Below, one piece after another: positions 50,425 to 61,016 of a stretch of 64,000 nt of DNA. This DNA is from Paragorgia papillata. Taxonomy: Eukaryota > Cnidaria > Anthozoa > Scleralcyonacea > Coralliidae. The translations under genes were made by a program, and so were the position numbers. The stretch covers positions 847,501 through 911,500 of the forward strand of contig JAWNZC010000259.1 of the NCBI GenBank assembly GCA_035771165.1. Reading direction: 5' to 3'. Under the pieces are notes generated by a model that was not told the origin of the DNA, did not search any database, and was given only the letters and a program-made list of their open reading frames with translations. Numbering within the stretch: position 1 is the stretch's first letter; each line of letters starts with the position of its first letter.

Positions 50425-50832
50425 TGACCACCACCACCACCAACACCAACAACATCAACAACAACAACAACAAGAGCAACAAGAACCAGTACAACAACAA
50501 CAACAGCGACGACAGCGACGACGACAACGACAACAGCGACAACGACAACAGCGACAACGACAACAGCGACAACGACAACAGCGACAACAAATTAACAGCG
50601 ACAACAAATTAACAGCGACAACAAATTATCAGCGACAACAAATTAACAGCGACAACAAATTAACAGCGACAACAAATTAACAGCGACATGTACAACAAAT
50701 TAACAGCGACAAGAAATTAACAGCGACAAGAAATTAACAGCGACAAGAAATTAACAGCGACAACAAATTAACGACATCAACAAGAACAACAACAGGAGCA
50801 GCAACAATCAGCACAAAAGGGTAAAAACACGT

Positions 50833-50915
<83 letters not shown>

Positions 50916-50951
50916 AGCAACAACAACAACAACAACAAAGCAACAACAACG

Positions 50952-50984
<33 letters not shown>

Positions 50985-51045
50985 AGAAAACAATTAACCA
51001 GGACACCACTAACAACAACAGCACGATGGAAACGATGAGGGTGAA
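50425..51045. repeat. CAA-rich tract with minisatellites downstream of copy 4
   Basis: The longest of the four tracts. It starts with a CCA/CAA run, passes into about four 15-bp units of aacagcgacaacgac type (about 50500-50577), then a 17-bp minisatellite (50578-50769), then a pure CAA run near 50834-50922 and a CAA/AGC/GAC mix. Confidence 0.9.
50578..50769. repeat. 17-bp minisatellite, about 12 copies
   Basis: Unit aacagcgacaacaaatt repeated about 12 times, with variants reading gacaag in three copies and one copy with an insertion of six bases (gacatgtacaac). Found only in unit 4. The single unit it expanded from is visible in the other units as gcgacaacaaatt. Confidence 0.92.
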
Positions 51046-52146
51046 AGTTGGACAACATAACATGGCTAACAGCACAGGGACCTCCTTTTTCTACTTTTTT
51101 GTCTGTTTTTCTAATTTAATTATTTTTTTGTATAGACAAAGAAAACAACGTGCTAATGGCTAGCATATCGAAAGCCTCTTATTACTGCTGGTGTACGGGG
51201 AATTATTTCTCCTTATGATTTATTAATATGTTTTTAAAAGATTTAAAACTTATTCGGTTGTATTATTATTTTATTAATATTATATTTTATTAATTATTAT
51301 TTTATTAGTCTATTTTCGTGACCGGTCTGGAACGTGAAATCCAGCAATTTGATTACACCCTGAGCGGTCCGGATATGCCAGTCCGGACCGCTGACAGTTG
51401 CAGACAGTAATGAGAATTTTATAAACAAAATGAAAATAGTGTATATGCAACCGACGAGATATACGTTCGATGGACGTACTAAACAGTTTACAATGGGATA
51501 CCCTCCAAATTAGACGTGCAAGAGTACCCGCTGACCCGCGGGTTGCTAATACTTAGGTTTTAGATTATATTTCAGATTTACATTACGCTACATTACTTGT
51601 TAGTTAGTTGGTTAGTTTGTTTGTTTGTTATTTAGTTAATTTTTAGGTAGGTAAGTTTAAATATACGCACCTCCTGGAAATCAACTTATATTATAAGTTG
51701 TGTGAGGCCAGCGTATTAAAATAAAGATGATATATGTATATATCAACAACGAGTTTGAGTGTTTCATCAGGGGGTCTAAACACGAGAAAACATGATCGGA
51801 TGAAAGCACGAGGCCGAAGGCCGAGTCCCCGATGAAACACGATAAACGAGTTGTTGATATGGCAGCTCAATCGAGCGATTTCAATTGGAAAATGCAATTA
51901 AAATAAACCCTCGTGAGATTTTATTCACGAGTGTGTGTAAAATTTATTCATGCAGCAACTTGTTATTTTGCATAGATAATTGAGATCTTAAGAATTAGAT
52001 GAACACCGGTTTTCATCTAATATCTTGCGTGGTATACGATTTTACTGGAGTATCCAACTTCCGAATCAGGTGATTGAATGAACTATTGTAATTGGCTGAT
52101 TATCTCATGAATTATTAATGAGTTTGAGATGCATGGATAAGTAATA

Positions 52147-52308
52147 GATCGTTTTCACTCACGTGATCGGTGGCCCCATTGGGGTGGTGAAACAATACGA
52201 AATATTTGAATAAGAAAGAACTAATTCCCATACCGTACACCAATATGGCCGCCATTTCATTGTTTTGGTACACCAATATGGCCGCCGTGACGTCAGGTGA
52301 AAACGATC
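52147..52308. mobile_element. 162-bp mariner-like MITE
   Basis: Inverted ends GATCGTTTTCAC / GTGAAAACGATC flanked by TA on both sides, as expected for Tc1/mariner-type MITEs. Inside, a block containing accaatatggccgcc is directly repeated twice about 38 bp apart. Confidence 0.7.
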
Positions 52309-52310
52309 TA

Positions 52311-52402
52311 TAGATACAATATGAGCGGCCGAACTGTATGGGATTTACGAAGGCGAGCCATTGTAAATCCCATACAGTTCGGACGCGAATATTGTATCTG
52401 AC
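52311..52402. repeat. long hairpin with a perfect 20-bp inner stem
   Basis: Inner arms CCGAACTGTATGGGATTTAC (52329-52348) and its exact complement (52363-52382) enclose a 14-nt loop. Outer arms agatacaatat / atattgtatct extend the structure with a short mismatched stretch. It begins right after the mariner-like MITE. Confidence 0.75.
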
Positions 52403-52681
52403 TTGTGAAATGAAAAGATATACAGTATTTCATAGAGTTTAGTACTTTCTTGAATGGAAATAAAACCATATATAAGCGATGTGTTTTTGGTTACTAATAA
52501 AGTATAGACGGTGAATTTTATTTGGAAGAATGTTTTGTAAGAATGTTTGCACAAGTAAAGGTCTATTGATTTGCTTTGTTGCTTGCAATGCTTTTTTGCA
52601 TGATTGAATTTGTTAAGATATACCCAAGAGAGTTTGGGATAATTTAGAAGCAGATGCACCTAATTTATTCAATTTTTGCAG

Positions 52682-53115
52682 TTGAGAGTGAAGGTCAGGT
52701 TATGGACTCTTCACCCTTTCGCTGTCCAAAAAGCATGGAAGAAGAACGTTCTATGCTGATTGAATCAATTCAAAAAAACACTCGCCATAATACAAAGTGG
52801 GCGGTTAAGGTATTTGAAGATTGGCAACATGCAAGAAAAAATAAGGAAGCGAGAAAAGAAACGGTTGGCTTCGGACAAATTGATTTAGCCACCATCGAAC
52901 CTGTGACATGCACCATAGAAGACATGTCGGCAGAAACGTTGAACTTTTGGCTCACTAAATTTACAGAAGAAGTCACAAATCAAAGTAGTGAACGATATCC
53001 CCCCCCCCCCCCCCCCCCACCCAAACGTTATATCTACTGATATGTGGATTGAATCGCTATTTAGCTGATGGGGGTAAAGTTGATAATAATATCTGTACAA
53101 ACGCAGTGTTTAATA
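52682..53115 (+). pseudogene. Crypton-derived (ZMYM2/QRICH1-type) recombinase-like exon disrupted by a poly-C run
   Basis: A possible splice acceptor (ttcaatttttgcag, ending 52681) precedes an open stretch encoding a helical domain. It contains NTRHNTKWAVKVFEDWQ, then LNFWLTKFTEEV and SERYPP. This resembles the N-terminal, core-binding-like part of Crypton-derived tyrosine recombinase proteins (ZMYM2, QRICH1, KIAA1958), where the line continues with a YPP-x-TLY motif. Here YPP runs into a C20 homopolymer (52999-53018). Beyond it the expected TLYLLICGLNRYLADGG continues in another frame. The original reading is thus broken by expansion of a C run. The catalytic domain is missing. Family call from motif memory only. 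Confidence 0.6.
52999..53018. repeat. C20 homopolymer
   Basis: Twenty consecutive C bases inside the recombinase-like exon. Length is prone to assembly or sequencing error. Confidence 0.95.
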
Positions 53116-53862
53116 TTTGGTTTTTGACGTTTATCGATTGTAGCTTACTTTGTGTGGTTGTGAAGTAACTGAATAAAAACTGTGCTTGTTGTTGATGAAC
53201 GTAATAAGTATTCTGTATCTGAATTAGAGAATACTCATTAGCGTAATTAGTATTCGGTATCCGAATTACAGAATACTAATTAGGTTAATTAGTATTCTGT
53301 ATCAATTGATCGCATGTGTTCTTTAGGTTACTCGTTTCGAGTTATCGGGTTTACAGGCTATCCTTGGGACACGATTGATGCGATTTGATTGGACGAGAAG
53401 CTCATTAATTATTCATGAATTTTACAATTAGAGTTTCAGAACTACTCATTGTTGAAATATATCGTGTAGGTATATTGTTAGCTATTTTTTTAAGCTTTCG
53501 TTTGATGTATAGTTCAAGGTTCCATGTTATGTGAAATGTCTAAATGTTCGTAACATTGTTCGTAATAATACAGCATCTTCTCACAAGTATTATATAATTT
53601 CAGATGGGTTTTTTATTCAAGTAATTAACGCACAACCTTGAGCAATACGTCAAACGAAAGAAATTGAAAAATGAATTCTTTATAAATTTATAACTATACA
53701 CAATTAAAAATGCTATTTGGGGTAGAAAGTTCAGGATTCTAGCTAAATGGAAAGTACTTTAAAATTGAGGAAACATCTGCTATTTTGGTTTAGTTCACAG
53801 GAAATATGGTGGCAAATACGAGCCTAACACTTTGTTGGCTTTTCACAGAACGTTTAATGTGA

Positions 53863-54260
53863 GTTAGAGAATGATTGCACCCACTCAGCCAATCCCAATC
53901 GAGTATTTCAACGCTCTATATTCCATAGTGTTTTGATTCATCAAGATTAGACATATTAGTGAGCTCTATATCGAGTCACTAGTGACTCTATATAGAGTTC
54001 ACTGTGCTGTGACAAAAGAAAACAAAAGATATTTGCAGTGGCCTCTATATAGAGCTCACAAATATGTTTAAGTAGTCTATATAGAGTAAATTCTTCGGTA
54101 AACGTGCTAGACGCAAAAAAACCCACATTTATAGTTAAAATCGAAACTTCTTCGTGGTTGCAACTATTCTCTAAGACGATTAGAGAATGGTCACTCGTGC
54201 TCTATGGGATATAGAGTCCATACTCTATATCCCATAGAGCACACGTGACCATTCTCTAAC
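53863..54260. mobile_element. MITE with GTTAGAGAATG ends and internal palindromes
   Basis: Ends gttagagaatg / cattctctaac are inverted. The right 80 bp (54180-54259) is itself a near-perfect palindrome with arms of about 36 bp around ccat. The middle has repeated ctctatatagag-type palindromes at about 53957-54095. If TA is the target, the ends would be GAGAATG, a mariner-like arrangement. No coding capacity. Confidence 0.6.
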
Positions 54261-54307
54261 CTATACATATATATATATAACCTATACATACGGGCAGCAT
54301 TTTTCTT

Positions 54308-54516
54308 CAACTTGTTGAAAAGCGTTGTTGCAAGTAATACCACCCACCTTAAACATTGCATTGCCACGCAACAATGATTTTGTTGCAAGTTGAAAAAATT
54401 AGACTGCAGTTCTACTTGCTGCAACATGCTGATTCAACTTGCAATAAAATCACTGTTGCGTGACAATGTTTAAGGTGGGTTGTAAAACGTGCAACAACGC
54501 TATTCAAATTTGTTGC
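54308..54516. mobile_element. foldback MITE with ~90-bp arms
   Basis: Left arm from caacttgttg through ccacccaccttaaacattg to gcaagttgaa. The right arm is the reverse complement with few mismatches, ending aaatttgttg. Loop of about 30-40 bp around 54395-54430. Rich in gttgttgca / tgcaacaac. Confidence 0.7.
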
Positions 54517-55473
54517 TGGTATATTACGTATTATTATATAGCATGCTATCGGATATGAGCTTTTGCGTGATCTGATTGGTTCCCTACTACCAGGCTATCA
54601 GCTCATATCCTGCTAGTAGAGGGAAAACAAGATGTCGGCATGTTTTTTAAACTGCCGAAAAGAGTGGAAATTGACGGATTTTTATACAGAAAAACATCAA
54701 CACCCTCAAACCAATGTATAAAAAAACAACATTGTGTAAAAATACATTAACAAATACACAATTTAGCATGTTAATTGGTAAAATTCACATAAAAAATTAC
54801 GTCTTTTTACTTCAAAAACCCGACTAAATTAACGGGTTGATATTAATTTGTTGCCAAACAAATAAACTCACGGTTAAAATCAAGCTTACAACACACATTT
54901 CGTAGGAGATTACCAGTAAAGATACTTTTTTATTTAGATAAGCATTTGGAGTAGTAAAAAGCAGGTTCTTTTTCAAAAACAACCAACTAAGTAATTTAGT
55001 TTCACTGCCGAAGGTGTTTGGCGTGTTTCATTTTCATTTTTGCATGAAATCAAAAGCTTTTTCACGACAGCAACGCTAATATAAACAACTGACCCACCTT
55101 TTGACTTCAGAAAGGTACCTTTTAATCTTTTTTGTTGATCTGCTTAACACTTTTTTGCCTCTCGAGCATAATTTATACAACATTTCGGAGCTGTTTACCG
55201 AACAGCTCAGCGAGAAACTCTATGTGAAATTGTGAATGCATCATTACGCATGGCGGAAGTATTAGTTGCCTATGCCGGAAGTTTGTTGTTTCAAATATTT
55301 CGCTGTAATAAAACATTTATGCAAACTCCAAGTTGACTAACAATTTTCTAAACAATGAAATAGATTCAGTCCGAACTCTTCAGATTATCGAATATAAAAT
55401 TTGGCCAGTTTGTATCACAAAATTTAGGAATAAATTTACCATATACCTCGGAGGTGAATAGTGCTTTATACAC

Positions 55474-55918
55474 AATGTAATGAACTCTGAATCTCGGGAT
55501 ATTCTGCACTGTTATATAGCTGTTTTTTTGCTAGTTGTAACCATTTGTAACTCAGATTGCTATTCGTTCATTTATGGTCACGCGGTGGGATTAGACAAAT
55601 CAAATGTTTCCCGCCCGGGTAATATTGCAACAATTGTTGCTTGCTCGGGCAACAACTGCTTACAGTGAAAGTCTAGCTATAAAGACCTAAACAAAGGTCA
55701 AAATCCAACGAAAACCCAGCTGTATAACAAAGCACTTAATGTCTGATCTCTCGGGGAAACATTTAGTGATTGATTGAAACATTTAGTTTTGTTTTCCCAC
55801 GAGTCTCGATGTTTCACTCGACTTCCCCTCGGGAAACATCGAGACTCTCGGGGAAAACAAAACTAATTGCTTTCCTCGCGACCAGACATTAAATGTAGCC
55901 TATACTATTTATCTGTGG
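55474..55918. other. return to unit homology, unit 4
   Basis: Collinear with unit 1 8441-8905 (including tttcccgcccgggtaat and the paired gggaaac/cgtcgaaac blocks), then breaks at atctgtggga. No gene. Confidence 0.6.
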
Positions 55919-56200
55919 GAGTCTCCAGTTGCTGGTTTGTGATACAACTTCCTCTTCCCAATGGGTGCGGGTGAGGGTTGTCGATTACCGCATGGGCAAG
56001 AATTCACCAGGGCGCGCCCTTTGTATTCCGAAATATGGGTGAAGCCTCCCAAGCTATCCACAATGATCAGACACAGCGCCAACAGGCCTGCGCGACGCCG
56101 GCTCCATGTTGATTGTCCCACAATACGTGACTGCGTTGGCGCCTTGGGTTTGACAACAGATGACGCGACGCCGCTGTGCCAACCATTACGTCGCTCATAT
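55919..56200. other. GC-rich island with overlapping open frames
   Basis: A 280-bp stretch with much higher GC than its surroundings and no match elsewhere in the window. Both strands have open frames. The minus-strand frame (about 56195-55909) lacks an ATG. It includes a basic-then-hydrophobic stretch RRRAGLLALCLIIVDSLGG resembling a signal sequence, followed by SCPCGNRQPSPAPIGKRK with a G-K-R amidation/cleavage-type site. The plus-strand frame (55961-56203) starts with ATG but shows no known motif. I do not recognise either. It could be an exon, foreign DNA or a coincidentally open GC-rich repeat. Confidence 0.35.
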
Positions 56201-56300
56201 TAGGTAGGTATTTACTGGGGTTACTTTTTCTCGTTCATCAACAAAACCACTCAGCTTCAGAAAACAAAGCAAAACTGGCCGCCATTTTGTTTTTCCCATA
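56201..56300. other. inverted unit fragment, unit 4
   Basis: Reads as the reverse complement of about 8870-8975 in unit 1 (gaagctgagtgggttttgtt becomes aacaaaaccactcagcttc). It sits immediately beside the GC-rich island, so the island and this piece were probably inverted or inserted together. Confidence 0.75.
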
Positions 56301-56359
56301 AAGGCATAAACGTCATGTGAACAACATATTTGTGCTCATCCCTTGGCTTGAGCCACCAG

Positions 56360-56555
56360 GCCGAGGGAGTCATTCCACAAACACTGGCAAAATCTCACCC
56401 TGGAAAACCTTGACTGGTAATCGAGACATCTCTGGAGTAACATATATGTGATCATCCCTCGAAACATCTGGTCGAGGAACGGAGGAAGTCCTGTCACCAA
56501 CATCTGCCGAAACCTCGTCCTGGCAAGATCTTGCCGGGTAATCGATGAATCTCAT
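56360..56555. repeat. two diverged copies of the ~112-bp satellite
   Basis: Degenerate early copies of the satellite at 57462-58320, sharing catctggtcgaggaa, cctggcaagatcttgccgg and gtaatcgatgaa motifs. Confidence 0.6.
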
Positions 56556-57461
56556 AATTTGCTTGTAGAACGACGCAGCGACGAGGTAGCAATAAGATCT
56601 TTAATACGTACGGTACAATGTAACAACACAGGATATAAAGTTAAAGTTCAATACTTCAACAAAGTTCAGTCCAGTTCAATGTCTTGGTTTGCTTCTTCTT
56701 CTTCTGTTCCTTTCTCTTCTGCTCTGCTTGTTGGGCTGGCCACTCTTCGATTGCTTTTTTTCACAACTGCTCGACTCCAAAAAGGGAGGCTCGTTTTATA
56801 ATTTTCTAGTGTAGAAAACGCATGGTATGTGTGCAGGAATTGACCAATCAGGCGCATCAGACCATAATACTTTGCAGCATTGGATGAAGGCGTTAATCGA
56901 TCTCAAGTACCGAGGCAAAAACGTTTGAAAAGTTTTTACTTATATTAAACTAATATATTTCTTGACTACATTGATATGATAAAAGGTAGATGTCATAAGG
57001 TATAAGACTGTTATAATATTTTACAGTTTCATTGAGAATTTACGGAACAGTTCAACATTGAATAATCATTACGTAAGTTGTCGTTTGATTTATATAAACA
57101 TTACGAAGCTTCTTCTTGGCCTAAAATCATGCTAAATTCACCTAGCTTACATAAACAAATTTGTGCCTGCCCTAGATCATACTGACAGAATTATAGAAAA
57201 GGCCTTTAAGAAAACTGTTGACAAGCTAGTAAATAAACTTATGACAGAAATATGTACCTAATTATATGAGAACAATGCTAGATATAATCAGACTGTCGCG
57301 ACATTTTGATATATTGATAAAGCTACAGGAAGGCTAATTAATATGTTACGTAATTTTGGTTATTTTCAGCTATTTGTTTGCATTGCGGCACTCTACAATA
57401 GAATAGCCAGAAGCATGCTACAAAGCTTTACTATAACTTAATATATCTGTATGTTGTATAA
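56556..57461. other. stretch without recognisable genes, unit 4
   Basis: AT-rich, no homology to other parts of the window noticed. A TTC-rich run near 56693-56720. A plus-strand ORF of 117 codons (56448-56801) runs from the satellite into this DNA and lacks any known motif. Confidence 0.4.
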
Positions 57462-58320
57462 CACATGCATCTGGTTAAGGAAGTCATTTCACAAACAACT
57501 GGCAAAATCTCGCCCTGGCAAAACCTGGCTGGTAATCGAGAAACCTCTCGGAACAACATTTGTCATCATCCCTCGAACCATCTGCAGGTCAAGGATGTCA
57601 TCTCACAAACTGGCGAAATCTCGCCCTGGCAAAACCTTGCCGGTAATCGATGAACCTTGCGTGAAAAACATTTGTGATCATCCTTCAAACCATCTGGTCA
57701 AGGAAGTCATCTCACAAACAACTGGCGAAATCTCATCGATGACAAATCCTTGCCGGTAATCGATGAACCTCGCGTGAAAAACATTTGTGATTATCCGTCG
57801 GACCATGCATCTGGTCAAGGAAGTCATTTCACAAACAACAGGCGAAATGTCGCCCTGGCTGGTGATCGATAAAATTCGCGTGAAAAACATTTGTGATCAT
57901 CCCTCGAACCATCTGGTCAAGGAAGTCATCTCACAAACAACTGGCGAAATCTCGCGATCGCCCTGGCAAACCTTGCCGGTATAATCGATCAACCTTGCGT
58001 GAAAAATATTTGTGATCATCCCTCGAACCATCTGGTCAAGGAAGTCATCTCACAAACAACTGGCGAAATCTCGCCATGGCAAAACCTTGCCGGTATAATC
58101 GATGAACCTTGCGTGAAAAACATGTGTGATCAAAAATTCATCCCTCGAACCATTTGGTCAAGGAAGTCATCTCACAAACAACTGGCGAAATCTTGACTGG
58201 TGATCGATAACCCTCACGGAAATAAATTAGTTGTGATCACCCCGCGGAATGTGGTCGAGGAAATCATTTCACAAACAACTGGAAAAACCTCGCCCATTAG
58301 CGCTGATCAGTGATCTGTCA
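57462..58320. repeat. tandem satellite, ~112-bp unit, about 8 copies
   Basis: Units begin catctggtcaaggaagtcat, pass through caactggcgaaatctcgccc and ttgccggtaatcgatgaac, and end gatcatccctcgaac. Copy lengths vary from about 98 to 122 bp because of small indels (for example an added gatcg, or an inserted aaaattc). The last two copies decay. Short ORFs across it are by-products. Confidence 0.88.
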
Positions 58321-58815
58321 ATATAGAAAGCTCAATTAACAACACATGAAGAACAAACTTATGATAATTCCTCGGACCATGTCGCGGAAGAAATCATTTC
58401 ACCAATACATGCACCAGTCTATTAAAAAATATCGGACTACCATAGTCAGTAACCATCGATTTCGGTCGATCAGGCTGTGTACCCGACAAGGTATTCTAGT
58501 TGTTAACAAGAAGAAAGGAAAGAAGATTAGAAAAATAAGAAAAATACCTCAGCCTCGGAAATATTTGACACGCTTCAGGTGTTCCAGCCTTTATGTCGCT
58601 CGTGTGGCAAAACCCGACAACCATCAATATATATATATAGAGTAAACTGTAGTAGACCTTGTTTAGAAGGCCATAAGAGCTTGTCTTGCTGTAAAATACT
58701 GGCGAAGGCTAGGCTGCAACATAGAAGCGCATGTTGTCGGAGTCGCTGTACTTGACCACACTGACAATTTATTCATAGTTTGTTGACCTTAATATGCGTT
58801 GCTCTAATTTATGCA
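58321..58815. other. stretch without recognisable genes, unit 4
   Basis: Right end of the unit-4-specific insert. Holds a final trace of the satellite (58370-58410) and a lysine-rich 99-codon ORF with no recognised domain. Confidence 0.35.
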
Positions 58816-59955
58816 GTGTGAATAGTTCTTTAATTTATAGGCGTTTACCAATTTAAATTAGCATCAATTATAACGTTTGAGTATCAAGCTGTGGTCCGTA
58901 GCCAAGTCAAACAAATCAAATACCTCAGGAGTGGACACGCATATAATATACTGTATAAGACATGGAAAAACTCCGTTCCTTTCTCAAAACGTTCCTAAGG
59001 TAGGCACATTCATAACTCATTTCTTCTCATCGTGCTAAACGTACGTTTGACATAAAGTAGCTGGATTATGTTAGACATGAATTTATAACCAAGTGTTTTA
59101 GTGGATCTGAAATAGCCTGTATCTCGATTGTCATCTGACCACGACAAAGACGCTAGCTCTAGTGAGAAACAGAGTTTATCGCCTAGCTTACCCTATAAAC
59201 CGATTCTCTAGCGAGTTCACGGCATAAACGTATACTTGAAGTTGATTAGATGTTATTCTAAGTAATATAGCATGGCATTGAGGTTGATTATAGTGATTAA
59301 ATATAACGGGGTGATTATATGAGCCGGACTAGCCAGGTTAACTGGGCTCACGCGCGATTGATTAGGATCTCACTGTGGTTTTGAAACTTGCATAAACTAA
59401 ATTTACAAAGAAGAATTGGTTTAGTTTAGATGTAAACGAATCCTAACGTTACTTCAAATCTCCTTTTGTGGCCGAGGAAAGAATTTCGTGACACGCGTCA
59501 GCCCGGTTAGCCGGGCTAGCCCGGCTCATGTAATCAGCACCTAAATGAACCCGAAAGCCGAGGGAGGTTTAGGCAAAAGTCCCGAGGGCGAAGGTTTCCC
59601 AAGAAGTAGGAGAATAAAACAAGAACGCTTTTGGTAGAATCAACAACTTCAAAGTGAATAAATTATTGAGTTGTGATTAAGACTATTGGGAATTCGATAA
59701 GTGTTCACTTCATGCATTTGTTAGTTATTATATTCATAAGCGAACTTTGGCGTAAACATTAGGTATGATTAGTTACTAATCGTATGCCTATATAGTTATA
59801 AACTAATCTTACCTAATGCATCGGGTTATTTAGAGATTAAATGTCATTGTGGGAACAGTTAAAACCGAGGTGGCCGTGATATTACTCCGGATTACATTCA
59901 CCCAACAGTATATTTACGTACGGTTGCCACTTCATGCTAGATATACTGTACTCCT
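58816..59955. other. unit homology, unit 4 distal spacer
   Basis: Collinear with unit 1 from about 10198, with a private insert near 59290-59550. That insert contains repeated cagcccggttagccgggctagcccgg-like palindromic segments, and its two sides (gagccggactagccaggttaactgggctca and its counterpart) face each other as an inverted-repeat element. It also contains the 365-bp block shared with unit 3 (59571-59936). Confidence 0.55.
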
Positions 59956-60181
59956 TGGTTCTGCGAGGCAAAGAGAGTTAACGCTAGATTTCTAGTTTGA
60001 CTTTCTCTACTAGTGTAAGGCGCGGTATTGCAAAATAGACAGTTTAGATAGAAAGAGTATATGGTGTTTATTTATACAGTGCATACTATAATATACAGTA
60101 GTGTATAGTTAGATTATAACTCCGTATACGTTTCTAAACACGTTCTGCCGGCACCGCATGCATACTGATTGTCAAATACCT
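59956..60181. other. micro-inverted segment, unit 4
   Basis: Reverse complement of unit 1 10730-10940 with flanks (catgctagatata on the left, tgcactcgcgtgtgac on the right) in normal order. It carries the extra gtcaa next to ctagaaatc that only unit 3 shares, so it inverted from a unit-3-like sequence. Confidence 0.85.
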
Positions 60182-60724
60182 ATGCACTCGCGTGTGACTT
60201 GACGAGTAAAATCATCTGGCGTTAGACTTAAATAAGCGGTCCGTTTCAATTATGCAAAATCGTGTTGAATTCAATTTCTGTTGCTTGTAACGATTTTTGT
60301 TTAGAGAAAGAGACACAGGGTTGGAAGGAGATAGTTTCTTAATGCTTCATAATTTATGCGTTGTTTTCGACAAGACGCTTTCTTTGACGGAATTTTTGCC
60401 GCTCTATTGAGATTTGCTCATGTATAACCAGGTTCACATTTAACTGACGGCTTCTTGCGAAATTATCATGATCTTATATTGGCGGTGAAGGCAGTTTCAG
60501 ATCTAGTGAAGCACCTAGCCATCCAATTATGTCCATACAACATATCCCATGCAATACTTCATAAAGACCTGCATGACCCAAACCTATAGGTTAGGGTTTG
60601 TGGCAGTGGCGGCATCGAGCTAAATAGGGCACGGAAAATGACATTCTAGAGCCCACTTTCAGGGGTCATTATAGGAAGAATTTTGAAGTGCATTTTCAAA
60701 TTTGTTTTGGGCCCGCATATTTAA

Positions 60725-60945
60725 AGCCTGGTTTCCATATAATCGCTACGATCGCCGCGATCGCTCAAAAATTTAAACTCGGTGATCGCAACGCTCAACT
60801 GCTCATGTCTCTGTTTCCATATGATCGCATATGGTAGAACATTTACTATCTTGGCGATTGTGGCGATCGTGGCGATCGTTCGGTCAGTGGTTTCCATATG
60901 ATCGCTACGATCGCAGCGATCGCCAAGTTATATGGAAACCAGGCT
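60725..60945. mobile_element. GATCGC-rich MITE, unit 4 (internal deletion)
   Basis: Both ends and TAA flanks intact, but about 140 bp of the interior is missing relative to unit 1. The two halves now form a shorter palindrome. Confidence 0.7.
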
Positions 60946-61016
60946 TAAGGTGTCCGGGGGATGCTCCCTTGTCACATATGCATAATGCATCGAAAAAAGT
61001 TATATATCGTTGCTAT

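Larger units (their letters stand above)
51275..55465. other. unit-4-specific block replacing the central spacer
   Basis: Homology with the other units stops at tattattttatta (unit 1 about 3335) and resumes at atgtaatgaactctgaat (55474; unit 1 about 8445). About 5.1 kb of common spacer is replaced by 4.2 kb of other DNA. It holds several hairpin repeats, a small palindrome (gcggtccgga ... tccggaccgc near 51373-51392), a Crypton-like exon, and long AT-rich stretches without recognisable genes (51275-52140, 53120-53860, 54520-55465). Confidence 0.75.

Noticed and set aside
57451..58196. Several 62-102 codon ORFs over the ~112-bp satellite
   Set aside because: Different frames of the same tandem repeat; the peptides only restate the repeat.
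57462..58320. CRISPR-like array
   Set aside because: Repeats are contiguous ~112-bp units without unique spacers, in a eukaryotic context.
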